From positions 1 through 17,842 of the forward strand of contig JBCCMB010000050.1 of assembly GCA_039026555.1 (NCBI GenBank): a stretch of DNA of 17,842 nucleotides, in the 5' to 3' direction. Below the pieces are notes generated by a model, which was given only the letters and a program-made list of their open reading frames with translations, was not told where the DNA came from and did not search any database. Shown piece after piece: positions 1 through 7,060 of the stretch. The translations under genes were made by a program, and so were the position numbers. The DNA comes from JBCCMB01 sp039026555 (lineage in GTDB: Bacteria; Pseudomonadota; Alphaproteobacteria; Caulobacterales; Hyphomonadaceae). The first letter of the stretch is position 1, and the number at the start of each line of letters is the position of its first letter.

Positions 1-452
1 AAGATGGGTTTAGCGCGGTCGAACGCGTCTGCTTCGCCGCCGACCATGAAGGTCAGCGTTCCCGCACTGGCGGCTGCAACGCCGCCGGAGACGGGGGCGT
101 CGACCATTAAAAACCCCTTCTCCGCCGCGCGGGCGATCGCTGTACGTGCGTCGTCCACAGAGATGGTTGAACAATCGATGAAAACACAATCTTGCGCCGC
201 CGCATCGCAGACGCCGCCCTCGTCGAAATAGACGCTCAACACATGACGTCCGGCGGGCAGCATTGAGACGACAATCTCCGCATCGCCGACAGCTTCGGCC
301 AGTGAGAGCGCACCCTTGGCGCCCGCCTCCGCCGCCTTGGCGACCGCGGCGGCGTCCAGATCAAACGCCGTGACCTCGTGCCCGGTCGAGACCAGATTGG
401 CGCACATTCCGCCACCCATATTGCCAAGTCCGATAAACGCAATCTTCGTCAT
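1..452 (-). CDS. mmsB: 3-hydroxyisobutyrate dehydrogenase, C-terminus beyond window
   Basis: This gene is partial: about 150 N-terminal residues are visible, and the rest (the family is about 295 aa) lies beyond position 1. It oxidises 3-hydroxyisobutyrate to methylmalonate semialdehyde with NAD in valine breakdown. The protein opens MTKIAFIGLGNMGGGM, the GxGxxG Rossmann dinucleotide site of the beta-hydroxyacid dehydrogenases. Near residue 120 it has DAPVSGGVAAASAGTL, the substrate-binding DxPVSGG signature whose Ser-Gly-Gly contacts the carboxylate. The ATG is at 450-452. It lies 32 nt downstream of the isobutyryl-CoA dehydrogenase stop and has AGGG upstream, so it is probably the third gene of the valine operon. 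The catalytic Lys lies outside the window. The related tartronate semialdehyde reductases share these motifs, but the mmsA neighbour makes MmsB much more likely. Confidence 0.93.
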   Translation of the reverse strand, partial: MTKIAFIGLGNMGGGMCANLVSTGHEVTAFDLDAAAVAKAAEAGAKGALSLAEAVGDAEIVVSMLPAGRHVLSVYFDEGGVCDAAAQDCVFIDCSTISVDDARTAIARAAEKGFLMVDAPVSGGVAAASAGTLTFMVGGEADAFDRAKPI

Positions 453-484
453 ACCGCCTGCCCTATTTTGTGTCGCCAGGCGCG

Positions 485-1624
485 TCAGCGCGCATCCAGC
501 ATGGCACGCGAAATGATCACGCGCATGATTTCATTGGTGCCTTCCAGGATTTGATGCACGCGCAGATCACGAACGATGCGCTCCACTTCATAATCCGCGA
601 GATAACCATATCCGCCATGGATCTGCAGCGCGTCATTGGCGACTTTAAAGCCGGTATCCGTCACGAACCGCTTGGCCATGGCGCAGAATTTTGTCGCGTC
701 CGGCGTCTTGTCGTCGAGCTTCGCAGCCGCTGTATAGAGCAGCGTCCGCGCCGCCTGCAGCTCCGTTTCCATGTCCGCCAGCTTGAACTGTATGGCCTGA
801 AAATCGGAGATGGCTTGGCCGAATTGTTTGCGCTCCTGCGCATAGTCTAAAGCGCGATCCAATGCGTCCTGCGCGCCGCCAAGCGAGCATGCGGCGATGT
901 TCAGCCGGCCGCCATCCAGACCCGCCATCGCGTATTTGAAGCCCTCGCCTTCAGGTCCGATCCGGTTTGCCGCCGGCACGCGACACTCATCAAAATTGAC
1001 CATGGCGGTCGGTTGAGCCCGCCAGCCCATTTTTTCTTCATTCTTGCCGAAGGACAGGCCCGGCGTACCGGCTTCCACCAAGAAAGCAGAGACGCCGCGC
1101 GCGCCATCTTCCGACGTGCGCGCCATGACGAGGTAAACATCCGAAAAGCCGCCGCCTGAGATAAAGACCTTCGCCCCGTTCAAAACGTAGTGGGAATTCC
1201 CATCCGCCTTCGCCGAGGTTTTAAGACTAGCCGCGTCCGACCCGGCGCCCGGCTCCGTCAAACAATAAGACGCGATCATCTCGCAAGACGCCATTTTGGG
1301 GATAAAGCGCGACCTTAAGTCTTCATCGCCAAACGTATCCGTCATCCACGTCGCCATATTGTGGATCGATAAAAAGGACGCATGGCTGACGCACCCCTTG
1401 GACAAATGCTCGAAGACAAGCGCCGCGTCCAAACGGCCTAATCCAGAACCGCCAAATTCCTCGCGCGCGTAGATTGCGCCAAGGCCCAATTCCGCCAGCG
1501 CTTTCAGCGTATCGCGATCCAACCGCTTTTCGCGGTCCCATATCTCGGCGTTAGGCCGTAATTGTTCGCGCGAGAACGCCGACGCGGTGTCGACGATCAT
1601 TTGCTGCTCGTCAGTCAGCACCAT
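485..1624 (-). CDS. Isobutyryl-CoA dehydrogenase (ACAD8-like)
   Basis: This 379-aa FAD acyl-CoA dehydrogenase should convert isobutyryl-CoA to methacrylyl-CoA in valine catabolism, passing electrons to ETF. YCLTEPGAGSDAAS is the flavin/substrate loop. GLDGGRLNIAACSLGGAQ closely matches the isobutyryl-CoA dehydrogenase signature known from human ACAD8. Downstream are RKQFGQ, the LQIHGGYGYL FAD segment, and LEGTNEIMR with the catalytic base at about Glu361. The length is normal for the family. The start ATG lies 3 nt after the mmsA stop, with a GGGG-containing ribosome site inside the end of mmsA, so the two are probably translationally coupled. The mmsB gene follows 32 nt downstream. Short-branched or general short-chain dehydrogenases are the alternatives, but the sequence match and neighbours favour isobutyryl-CoA. 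Confidence 0.93.
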   Translation of the reverse strand: MVLTDEQQMIVDTASAFSREQLRPNAEIWDREKRLDRDTLKALAELGLGAIYAREEFGGSGLGRLDAALVFEHLSKGCVSHASFLSIHNMATWMTDTFGDEDLRSRFIPKMASCEMIASYCLTEPGAGSDAASLKTSAKADGNSHYVLNGAKVFISGGGFSDVYLVMARTSEDGARGVSAFLVEAGTPGLSFGKNEEKMGWRAQPTAMVNFDECRVPAANRIGPEGEGFKYAMAGLDGGRLNIAACSLGGAQDALDRALDYAQERKQFGQAISDFQAIQFKLADMETELQAARTLLYTAAAKLDDKTPDATKFCAMAKRFVTDTGFKVANDALQIHGGYGYLADYEVERIVRDLRVHQILEGTNEIMRVIISRAMLDAR

Positions 1625-1627
1625 CTT

Positions 1628-3124
1628 CTACCCCATGGTTGGAATGACGAAGGCCTGATCGCCTATGTCGCCATCCGGCCAACGTTGCGTGACGGTTTTG
1701 ATCTTTGTCCAGAACTTTACGCCCTCGGGGCCATGCTGGTTGGTGTCACCAAAGGCCGATCGCTTCCAACCGCCAAAGGTGTGATAGCTAACGGGCACCG
1801 GGATCGGCACGTTGACGCCAACCATGCCGACATTGACTTGCGCGGCGAATTCGCGCGCCGCGCGGCCGTTTGACGTAAAGATCGCGCATCCATTGCCATA
1901 TTGATGGTTGGACGGCAGCGCAGCGGCTTCTTCTAAGGTTTCCGCGCGTACGACTTGAAGCACGGGGCCGAAAATCTCTTCCTGATAGCTCTTCATGCCC
2001 GGCTTCACATTGTCGAACAGGCTGGGTCCGATGAAGAAGCCGTTCTCGTGGCCTTGCAGCGTATGGCCGCGACCGTCCAGCTTGAGGTCTGCGCCTTCTT
2101 CCGCGCCCATCTGGATATAGCTTTCGACTTTCTCTTTGTGGGCCGCCGACACGACCGGACCATAATGCGCGTCCGGATCGGTAGAGACGCCGACATTAAG
2201 GCCCTGGGCGGCATCCATCATACGCTCGACGAATTCATCGCCGGTTTTTTGGCCGACCGTCACCGCTACCGGCAAAGCCATACAGCGCTCTCCGGCTGAT
2301 CCATAAGCGGCGCCCACAATATCTTTGACCGCCTGCTCCATATCGCAGTCCGGCATAATAATGCCGTGGTTTTTGGCGCCGCCCATGGCCTGCACGCGTT
2401 TTCCGTGAGCCGTGCCCGTCGAATAGACATATTGAGCGATGTCCGAGGAGCCGACAAAGCTGACCGCCTTGACGTCTGGATGGGTGAGCAGCGCGTCGAC
2501 AGAGGTTTTGTCTCCATGGACGCAGTTTAGAACGCCCGCCGGCGCGCCCGCCTCCATCATCAATTCCGTCAGTCGAACCGGCACCGTCGGATCTTTCTCC
2601 GAAGGCTTGAGCACGAACGTATTGCCGCATGCGATCGCAACAGCCGCCATCCAGCAGGGGATCATCGCCGGGAAATTGAACGGTGTGATACCTGCGCAAA
2701 CACCCAAGGGTAGACGCATGGAGAAGACATCAATGCCCGGTCCGGCGCCCTCGGTAAATTCGCCCTTTTGAAGATGCGGGATACCGCAGGCGAACTCCAC
2801 CACATCAATGCCGCGTTGAATGTCGCCCTTGCTGTCGGCGATGACCTTGCCGTGTTCGGAGGACAAGATTTCCGCAAGCTCATCCATATTGGCTTCCAAC
2901 AAGCGCTTGAACTCAAACATCACACGCGCGCGCTTTTGGGGATTGGTCGCCGCCCAGGCCGGGAACGCCGCCTGCGCGGCCGCGACGGCTTTCGACACCT
3001 CATCTTCAGTAGCGAGCGTTACGCGCGCCTGAATCTCGCCTGTATTGGGATTGAACACATCTCCATATCGGCCTGACGCGCCGGCGACGCTGGCGCCGTC
3101 TATGAAATGCTCAATCTCTCGCAT
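1628..3124 (-). CDS. mmsA: CoA-acylating methylmalonate-semialdehyde dehydrogenase
   Basis: This 498-aa aldehyde dehydrogenase converts methylmalonate semialdehyde to propionyl-CoA (or malonate semialdehyde to acetyl-CoA) using NAD and CoA. The oxyanion Asn is at about residue 150 in TPFNFPAMIP and the catalytic nucleophile is Cys281 in GERCMALPVAV. The segment QAMGGAKNH replaces the general-base Glu region of ordinary hydrolytic aldehyde dehydrogenases, as is usual for the CoA-dependent MmsA type. The C-terminal segment around FGGWKRSAFGD is also typical. The start has a good GGGAGG ribosome site and gives the family's usual N-terminus. It is the first gene of the minus-strand valine operon and is divergent from a LysR regulator across 107 bp. 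Myo-inositol IolA is the closest alternative, but the isobutyryl-CoA dehydrogenase and mmsB neighbours argue for valine. Confidence 0.96.
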   Translation of the reverse strand: MREIEHFIDGASVAGASGRYGDVFNPNTGEIQARVTLATEDEVSKAVAAAQAAFPAWAATNPQKRARVMFEFKRLLEANMDELAEILSSEHGKVIADSKGDIQRGIDVVEFACGIPHLQKGEFTEGAGPGIDVFSMRLPLGVCAGITPFNFPAMIPCWMAAVAIACGNTFVLKPSEKDPTVPVRLTELMMEAGAPAGVLNCVHGDKTSVDALLTHPDVKAVSFVGSSDIAQYVYSTGTAHGKRVQAMGGAKNHGIIMPDCDMEQAVKDIVGAAYGSAGERCMALPVAVTVGQKTGDEFVERMMDAAQGLNVGVSTDPDAHYGPVVSAAHKEKVESYIQMGAEEGADLKLDGRGHTLQGHENGFFIGPSLFDNVKPGMKSYQEEIFGPVLQVVRAETLEEAAALPSNHQYGNGCAIFTSNGRAAREFAAQVNVGMVGVNVPIPVPVSYHTFGGWKRSAFGDTNQHGPEGVKFWTKIKTVTQRWPDGDIGDQAFVIPTMG

Positions 3125-3231
3125 GAAAGCCTCCCAATGGTGTTATCGCCTTTCCAATACAATCCGCAATTGTGATGGTACATAGACAATATTACAGCTT
3201 ATAACTGCAATATTGCAGGTGAGGTTTAGGT
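3125..3231. promoter_or_regulatory. Divergent mmsA / lysR promoter-operator region
   Basis: This 107-bp intergenic region is AT-rich in its right half. CTGCAATATTGCAG at 3205-3218 is a perfect 14-bp palindrome. Its right half is repeated as CAATATTaCAG at 3187-3197 and CAATATTgCAG at 3208-3218, a period of 21 bp, close to two helical turns. This layout suits a LysR tetramer binding one face of the DNA. The palindrome touches the regulator's own ribosome site (GGTGAGG, about 3219-3225), which suggests autorepression. For mmsA, a weak -35/-10 pair (TTGCGG, 16 bp, GATAAC on the minus strand) can be drawn between the repeats and the gene, but it is only a guess. Confidence 0.6.
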
Positions 3232-4137
3232 ATGAATTGGGATGATTTGTGGGCGTTTCTAGAGGTCAGTCGCCATTCGCGTTTAGAGCTTGCGGCTGCG
3301 CGGCTAAAAATCGACGCCACAACCCTAAGCCGCCGCTTGAAACGGCTGGAGCGCGACACCGGCCTAACGCTGTTTGAGCGCACCCGCCGCGGTCATCTCT
3401 TATCCCAAGATGGCGAGATCTTCGCACAGCGCGCCGAGGCGATGGAGGCGGCCGCCTTAAAGCTTATGGAAAACTCGAACACCGATGCCGGCCAGGTGTC
3501 CGGCGCTGTTCGCGTGGGCGTCACCGAAGGTCTTGGCGCGAGCATTATTGCGCCCGCCATCAACGCGTTTGTTGAAGCTTATCCGCAAGTCAATGTCGAT
3601 CTGATCGCCCTGTCCGGATTTGTCAGCGTGCCGCGCCGCCAAGCGGACATGTCCATCCTGCTGACACGGCCGAAAACAGGTCGTCTGAAGGTTCGAAAGC
3701 TCAGCGATTACACACTGGGCCTTTATGCAAGCGAAGCTTATCTACAAGCCCACCGGGCGATCGAAACACCTCAAGATCTTATCGACCACCGCCTTATCGG
3801 ATATGTCGACGACCTCATCTATGCACCGCAATTACGCTATTATGACGAGGTGCTGTCCGGCCTCTCGCCGACCTTGTGCAGCCCCAGCATTCTCGCGCAA
3901 TTGGCGATGACGGCGTCCGGCGCAGGCGTCGCTATTCTGCCAGACTTTATGGCGCGCCGGCAGACCGGTTTAAGAGCGCTGCTGACGGACGCAATCCAAG
4001 TACAACGCACGTTCTGGTTGGCGGTGCATGAAGACGTTTACGACTTCGCCCGTGTCCGCAGCATGATCGACTTCCTTGTCGACACCATGCGTGCAAATGA
4101 ACAGCGATTGTCGCCTAACTCCAAAAGCTCCAGCTGA
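3232..4137 (+). CDS. LysR-type transcriptional regulator
   Basis: This 301-aa protein has the normal LysR length. The N-terminal winged helix-turn-helix spans about residues 1-62. Its recognition-helix region reads LAAARLKIDATTLSRRLKRL, followed by the wing motif LFERTRRGHLLSQDG. A linker helix follows, then a periplasmic-binding-protein-like effector domain from about residue 90 (AVRVGVTEGLGASI) to the end. The ATG follows a GGTGAGG ribosome site. It is divergent from mmsA, and the shared region contains a palindrome and direct repeat, so the expected target is the valine operon and itself. Control of the gst gene or of the gentisate run downstream is possible but not indicated by position. 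The effector cannot be predicted. Its 3' end is followed by 600 bases without a gene. Confidence 0.93.
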   Translation: MNWDDLWAFLEVSRHSRLELAAARLKIDATTLSRRLKRLERDTGLTLFERTRRGHLLSQDGEIFAQRAEAMEAAALKLMENSNTDAGQVSGAVRVGVTEGLGASIIAPAINAFVEAYPQVNVDLIALSGFVSVPRRQADMSILLTRPKTGRLKVRKLSDYTLGLYASEAYLQAHRAIETPQDLIDHRLIGYVDDLIYAPQLRYYDEVLSGLSPTLCSPSILAQLAMTASGAGVAILPDFMARRQTGLRALLTDAIQVQRTFWLAVHEDVYDFARVRSMIDFLVDTMRANEQRLSPNSKSSS

Positions 4138-4141
4138 AAGA

Positions 4142-4158
4142 GCAATCCTTTTGATTGC
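4142..4158 (+). terminator. Weak hairpin after lysR
   Basis: GCAATC, a CTTTT loop, then GATTGC form a 6-bp stem starting 5 nt after the lysR stop. There is no T-tract behind it, so it is at best a weak terminator or an mRNA 3'-end stabiliser. Confidence 0.25.
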
Positions 4159-4576
4159 GCCTCGGACGCCTTCCGGAGACCGCTTGTTCAAATTAAATGA
4201 TCTTCCGCGAAGGCTAATCCCAGACTTTTCTTTCATGGCCGCGCGCCGCTCTAAAAAAGTACGATGGCGCCAGGAGCGCAATCGAAACACTCACTTCTAA
4301 TACCGATCTATAAATTTCTATTTTCGCCATTTAGCTCTGCGCCAACAAAAACGCCAAGGAATGGGCTGTTTGGCTCAGCGCCCGTGTTTTCGCCACCATA
4401 GGCAGGCTATCTAGCCAGAAACTTGTGAAGATAGCAGCGTCGGATCAACTATCCGGTTCGATGACGCGCTTCGGTAAGTAGAGCACCCCCCTTGTGAGCT
4501 GGGTCTACGTCTCCAATGGCGATCGCATATCAGCATGTATTGGTATTTCCCGAGCTGCACGGGCCAGTTGTGCGAT

Positions 4577-4609
4577 CTGACCCAGGCCCGGATCAAGAGG
4601 CTGGGTCAG
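4577..4609. repeat. 9-bp perfect inverted repeat
   Basis: CTGACCCAG (4577-4585) and CTGGGTCAG (4601-4609) are exact reverse complements separated by 15 bases. They lie in the geneless stretch about 130 bp before gst. No T-run follows on either strand, so an intrinsic terminator is unlikely. An operator for a dimeric regulator or a structured leader RNA is possible. Confidence 0.45.
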
Positions 4610-4740
4610 CGCCAACGACCAGATGCTAGACGTGTTGCAGTCTGTCGGCGTTCCGGACGCCGGCGCGATCCGACTTTGCCGTGTTTGAATTTTGGGATAC
4701 TAAGCGTCCGATCAATTAAATAATAGCAGGAACGCTCCCA

Positions 4741-5595
4741 ATGATTCTAGCGGACGACCAGGTGACAACTGACGAGGTGAAATCTTGGAAGGGCATTCAT
4801 TTGCTCCACTTCCAAGGTTCGTCCTGTTCGCAGAAAGTTCGCACTTTGCTGCACGAGAAAAATTTGGAGTATGAATCGCACCCGATCGATATCTCGGCCA
4901 ATGAGCACGTATCGACCTGGTTCTTGGGAATAAATCCGCGAGGCGTGGTCCCTGTTCTGGTGCATGACGGCAAAGTTCATATCGAAAGCAACGACATCCT
5001 GGAGTATCTGGATCAGCTGCCGTCGGACGCGCCATCCTTTTTCCCGCAAAATGATGAGGAACGCCAGGCCGTCCGAGACTGGTTGAAACTGGAAGACGAT
5101 CTCCATATGGATCTTCGCAACATGACGACGGGCTTCATGTTGCCGCGGAAATTGGTGGCGAAATCCGAAGAGACGCTGAAGCGCTATGAGCAAGAAGGCG
5201 CGACCGATCCGAAGCGCGCCAAAGAAGTAGAATGGTGGCGCAATTTCGCCGAAAACGGTGTGACGGAAGACGCCGCGCTTGCCTCCATTAAGGCGTATCG
5301 AGCCGCGTTTGAGACTGTCGACGCCAAATTGGCGGAATCGGATTGGCTGTTGGGCGATCGCCGGTCTGTTATGGATATCGCCTGGTTCATATCCGCCAAT
5401 CGCTTGCGGCTGGCGGGATACCCGTTAGAAGACCATCCCAACCTGCTGAAATGGTACGAAAAGCTCAAGGAAGATGACGCCTATTCCGGAGAAACCAGCA
5501 TGGGTTTCGTGCCGGAAAAGATCATTATTCCGATCTATCAGGCTTATCTCAGCACCAAGGGCGCAACGATCAAACAACTGCTGGAGAAGCTCTAA
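4741..5595 (+). CDS. Glutathione S-transferase family protein
   Basis: This 284-aa protein is longer than a typical GST (about 200-230 aa). The thioredoxin-like N-terminal domain (about residues 18-95) has FQGSSCSQKVR, with Ser27/Ser28 and Cys29 in the active-site loop. It is followed by NPRGVVPVL with the cis-proline at about residue 71, and by the gamma-glutamyl-binding Glu82-Ser83 in HIESNDILEYLD. The C-terminal helical domain is enlarged by a charged insertion at about residues 115-170. It ends with a conserved-looking WLLGDRRSVMDIAWF block that carries the N-capping/hydrophobic staple Asp. The ATG has AGGAA 8 nt upstream. The gene stands alone on the plus strand and converges with the gentisate run. 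The substrate is unknown; dehalogenation, ether cleavage or detoxification of reactive ring-cleavage intermediates are options, none shown by the sequence. Confidence 0.85.
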   Translation: MILADDQVTTDEVKSWKGIHLLHFQGSSCSQKVRTLLHEKNLEYESHPIDISANEHVSTWFLGINPRGVVPVLVHDGKVHIESNDILEYLDQLPSDAPSFFPQNDEERQAVRDWLKLEDDLHMDLRNMTTGFMLPRKLVAKSEETLKRYEQEGATDPKRAKEVEWWRNFAENGVTEDAALASIKAYRAAFETVDAKLAESDWLLGDRRSVMDIAWFISANRLRLAGYPLEDHPNLLKWYEKLKEDDAYSGETSMGFVPEKIIIPIYQAYLSTKGATIKQLLEKL

Positions 5596-5607
5596 TTCGC
5601 GGATCTG

Positions 5608-5619
5608 CGGCTTAAGCCG
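5608..5619. terminator. 12-bp palindrome at a convergent gene junction
   Basis: CGGCTTAAGCCG is a perfect palindrome lying between the stop of the plus-strand transferase gene (5595) and the end of the minus-strand reductase gene, and it contains that gene's TAA stop. It is the only symmetric element in the 16-base gap. It has almost no loop and no T-tract, so a role in bidirectional termination is a weak inference. Confidence 0.25.
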
Positions 5620-6154
5620 ATTTGAAGCCTGATAGCGCTTTGACCAAATCAGCCTTCAACGCAGCGTCCGTCAGCTCGCCTTTATCGATGTCGAAGACCT
5701 CGTGGAATTTCGGCACCAGGAGGCTTCCGCGCAGCTCAGCACCGAAGAAAGGTATGGTTCGGACGGCCAACTCCATCACGCTCATGCCGCCACGTCCGCC
5801 GGGAGAGGTTGATAAGAGGACGACGGATTTACCCTCATAAACCTTGCCCTCAAGCCGCGACATCCAATCAAACAAGCTTTTGTAAGCCGCGGTGTAAGAG
5901 CCATTATGCTCCGCCAAAGATATAAGGATTTGATCGGCCGACGCGATCTTGGCTTTGAAATCCACAGCCGCTTGCGGGACGCCGTTCGCCATTTCTCTGT
6001 CGATGGAGTAGAGCGGCGCGTCATAATCGTTGAGGTCGACCACTTCAATCGCTGTCTCCATCACATCGCGCGCCAGAAGCTCCGCCGCATAAGCGACGAG
6101 CCTTTTGTTGATAGACTTCCTGGAGCTTGAAGCCGCGAAGGCGAGAGTTTTCAT
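5612..6154 (-). CDS. NAD(P)H-dependent FMN / quinone reductase
   Basis: This protein of about 180 aa has the flavodoxin-like FMN reductase fold (the family that includes chromate and azo reductases). The N-terminus MKTLAFAASSSRKSINKRL carries the FMN phosphate-binding loop (GSxRxxSxN type). EHNGSYTAAYKSLFDW at about residues 80-95 matches the conserved YNGSxPxxLKNxIDW element that contacts the flavin ring and the dimer interface, and STSPGGRGG is the second flavin loop. I chose the ATG at 6154 because the fold starts directly there; a GTG at 6202 in the same frame would add 16 residues of unlikely sequence. It is the last gene of the long minus-strand run, 53 nt after the crotonase stop. It could supply reduced FMN to an oxygenase outside the window or reduce quinones; the substrate is not shown. 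Confidence 0.85.
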   Translation of the reverse strand: MKTLAFAASSSRKSINKRLVAYAAELLARDVMETAIEVVDLNDYDAPLYSIDREMANGVPQAAVDFKAKIASADQILISLAEHNGSYTAAYKSLFDWMSRLEGKVYEGKSVVLLSTSPGGRGGMSVMELAVRTIPFFGAELRGSLLVPKFHEVFDIDKGELTDAALKADLVKALSGFKSA

Positions 6155-6207
6155 AATATTGCCGCAAGACCCATTCGTGCGGCGCATCCGCGCCGCATTC
6201 ACTAAAA

Positions 6208-7002
6208 TTACTTATTGAAAACCGGCTTTCGTTTTTCCAGGAACGCTGAGAAGCCTTCCAAACGATCGGCGGTGTCAAAGGTCGTATGGATGGCGGCGCG
6301 TTCGTCCGCGATAGATTCTTCCAGCGTTTTCGTCTCATGACCGACAATGCAGCGCATCATTTCCTTCACGGCGAACCGCGGCATGGACGCCAATTCTTCG
6401 GCGAGTTCTAATGCGCGAGCTTTGAGCTGATCGTTAGGCAACACTTCGGTGACCAGGCCAATCTCTTTGGCTTCAGGGCCGGAAATCTTCCGTCCGCGTA
6501 AAATCATGTTCAACGCATGATCCCGACCGACGCAGCGCGATAAACGAGCGCTTCCGCCCCAAGCCGGCACCGACCCGAGATCCATTTCGGGCAAACCGAT
6601 CTGAGCGCCGTCCTGCGCGGCCAGCCTAAAATGGCACGCCAGCGGCAGCTCTAATCCGCCGCCCAGGCAAAAGCCGAACAAGGTCGCGATCCAGGGCTTA
6701 CCCATATTCTCGATTTTGGAGAGCACTCTTAACCTTTGGTCGAGCACGACGAATTGTCCGCCGCGCGCCTCAACGCCGCTCACCAGCTGTTTGAGGTTCA
6801 TACCAGCTGAGAAATTCTTATCCCCGTCACCCGTAATGATGATGGCGCGCGTGGAATCATCGGTTTCCAGCTCTTCAACTTGCGCCTCCAGCTCGTCCAT
6901 GAATTCGAACGACATAAGGTTCCAAGGCGCATCATTGATGGTGATGATCCGAACAGCGCCGCGTTGTTCGACAAGAATTGCGGGGGCGTCTGCATCGCTC
7001 AT
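6208..7002 (-). CDS. Enoyl-CoA hydratase/isomerase (crotonase), both catalytic Glu present
   Basis: This 264-aa crotonase has FSAGMNL as the first oxyanion-hole segment. GFCLGGGLELPLACHFR carries Glu118, and IGLPEMDLGSVPAWGG carries Glu139. These correspond to Glu144 and Glu164 of rat mitochondrial crotonase, so hydration of a 2-enoyl-CoA is expected. The C-terminal FSAFLEKRKPVF is the usual end of the family. The start at 7002 is set by AAGGAG 10 nt upstream; the frame stays open to 7053, but that extension has no ribosome site and is non-conserved. It lies 58 nt after glutathione reductase in the same run. Substrate chain length and ring specificity cannot be told. It differs clearly from the crotonases at 9672 and 16413, so the three are not recent copies. 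Confidence 0.9.
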   Translation of the reverse strand: MSDADAPAILVEQRGAVRIITINDAPWNLMSFEFMDELEAQVEELETDDSTRAIIITGDGDKNFSAGMNLKQLVSGVEARGGQFVVLDQRLRVLSKIENMGKPWIATLFGFCLGGGLELPLACHFRLAAQDGAQIGLPEMDLGSVPAWGGSARLSRCVGRDHALNMILRGRKISGPEAKEIGLVTEVLPNDQLKARALELAEELASMPRFAVKEMMRCIVGHETKTLEESIADERAAIHTTFDTADRLEGFSAFLEKRKPVFNK

Positions 7003-7012
7003 ATCAGACAAA

Positions 7013-7018
7013 CTCCTT
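7013..7018 (-). promoter_or_regulatory. Ribosome binding site fixing the crotonase start at 7002
   Basis: The minus strand reads AAGGAG 10 nt before the ATG at 7002. No comparable site precedes the longer open frame starting at 7053, so the shorter protein is preferred. Confidence 0.7.
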
Positions 7019-7060
7019 GTTGCGCCCAACCCACCTGGCCCAATCGGCCTCATATTGTGG

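Larger units (their letters stand above)
4138..4740. other. Region of about 600 bases without a recognisable gene
   Basis: Open frames here are short (under about 75 codons) and recall no known protein. One short frame near 4602-4690 has protein-like composition but is cut by a stop at its upstream end, so a decayed gene is possible and unproven. The region holds small hairpins: GCAATC/GATTGC (4142-4158) just after the lysR stop, CGGAT/ATCCG (4441-4455), and a 9-bp inverted repeat CTGACCCAG/CTGGGTCAG (4577-4609). An AT-rich patch runs from about 4299 to 4335. The last 60 bases probably hold the gst promoter and its AGGAA ribosome site. No tRNA or insertion-sequence ends are visible. Confidence 0.6.

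Noticed and set aside
4453..4461. GGTTCGA, resembling a tRNA T-loop
   Set aside because: The flanking bases do not pair as a T-stem, and no acceptor or anticodon arms can be drawn.
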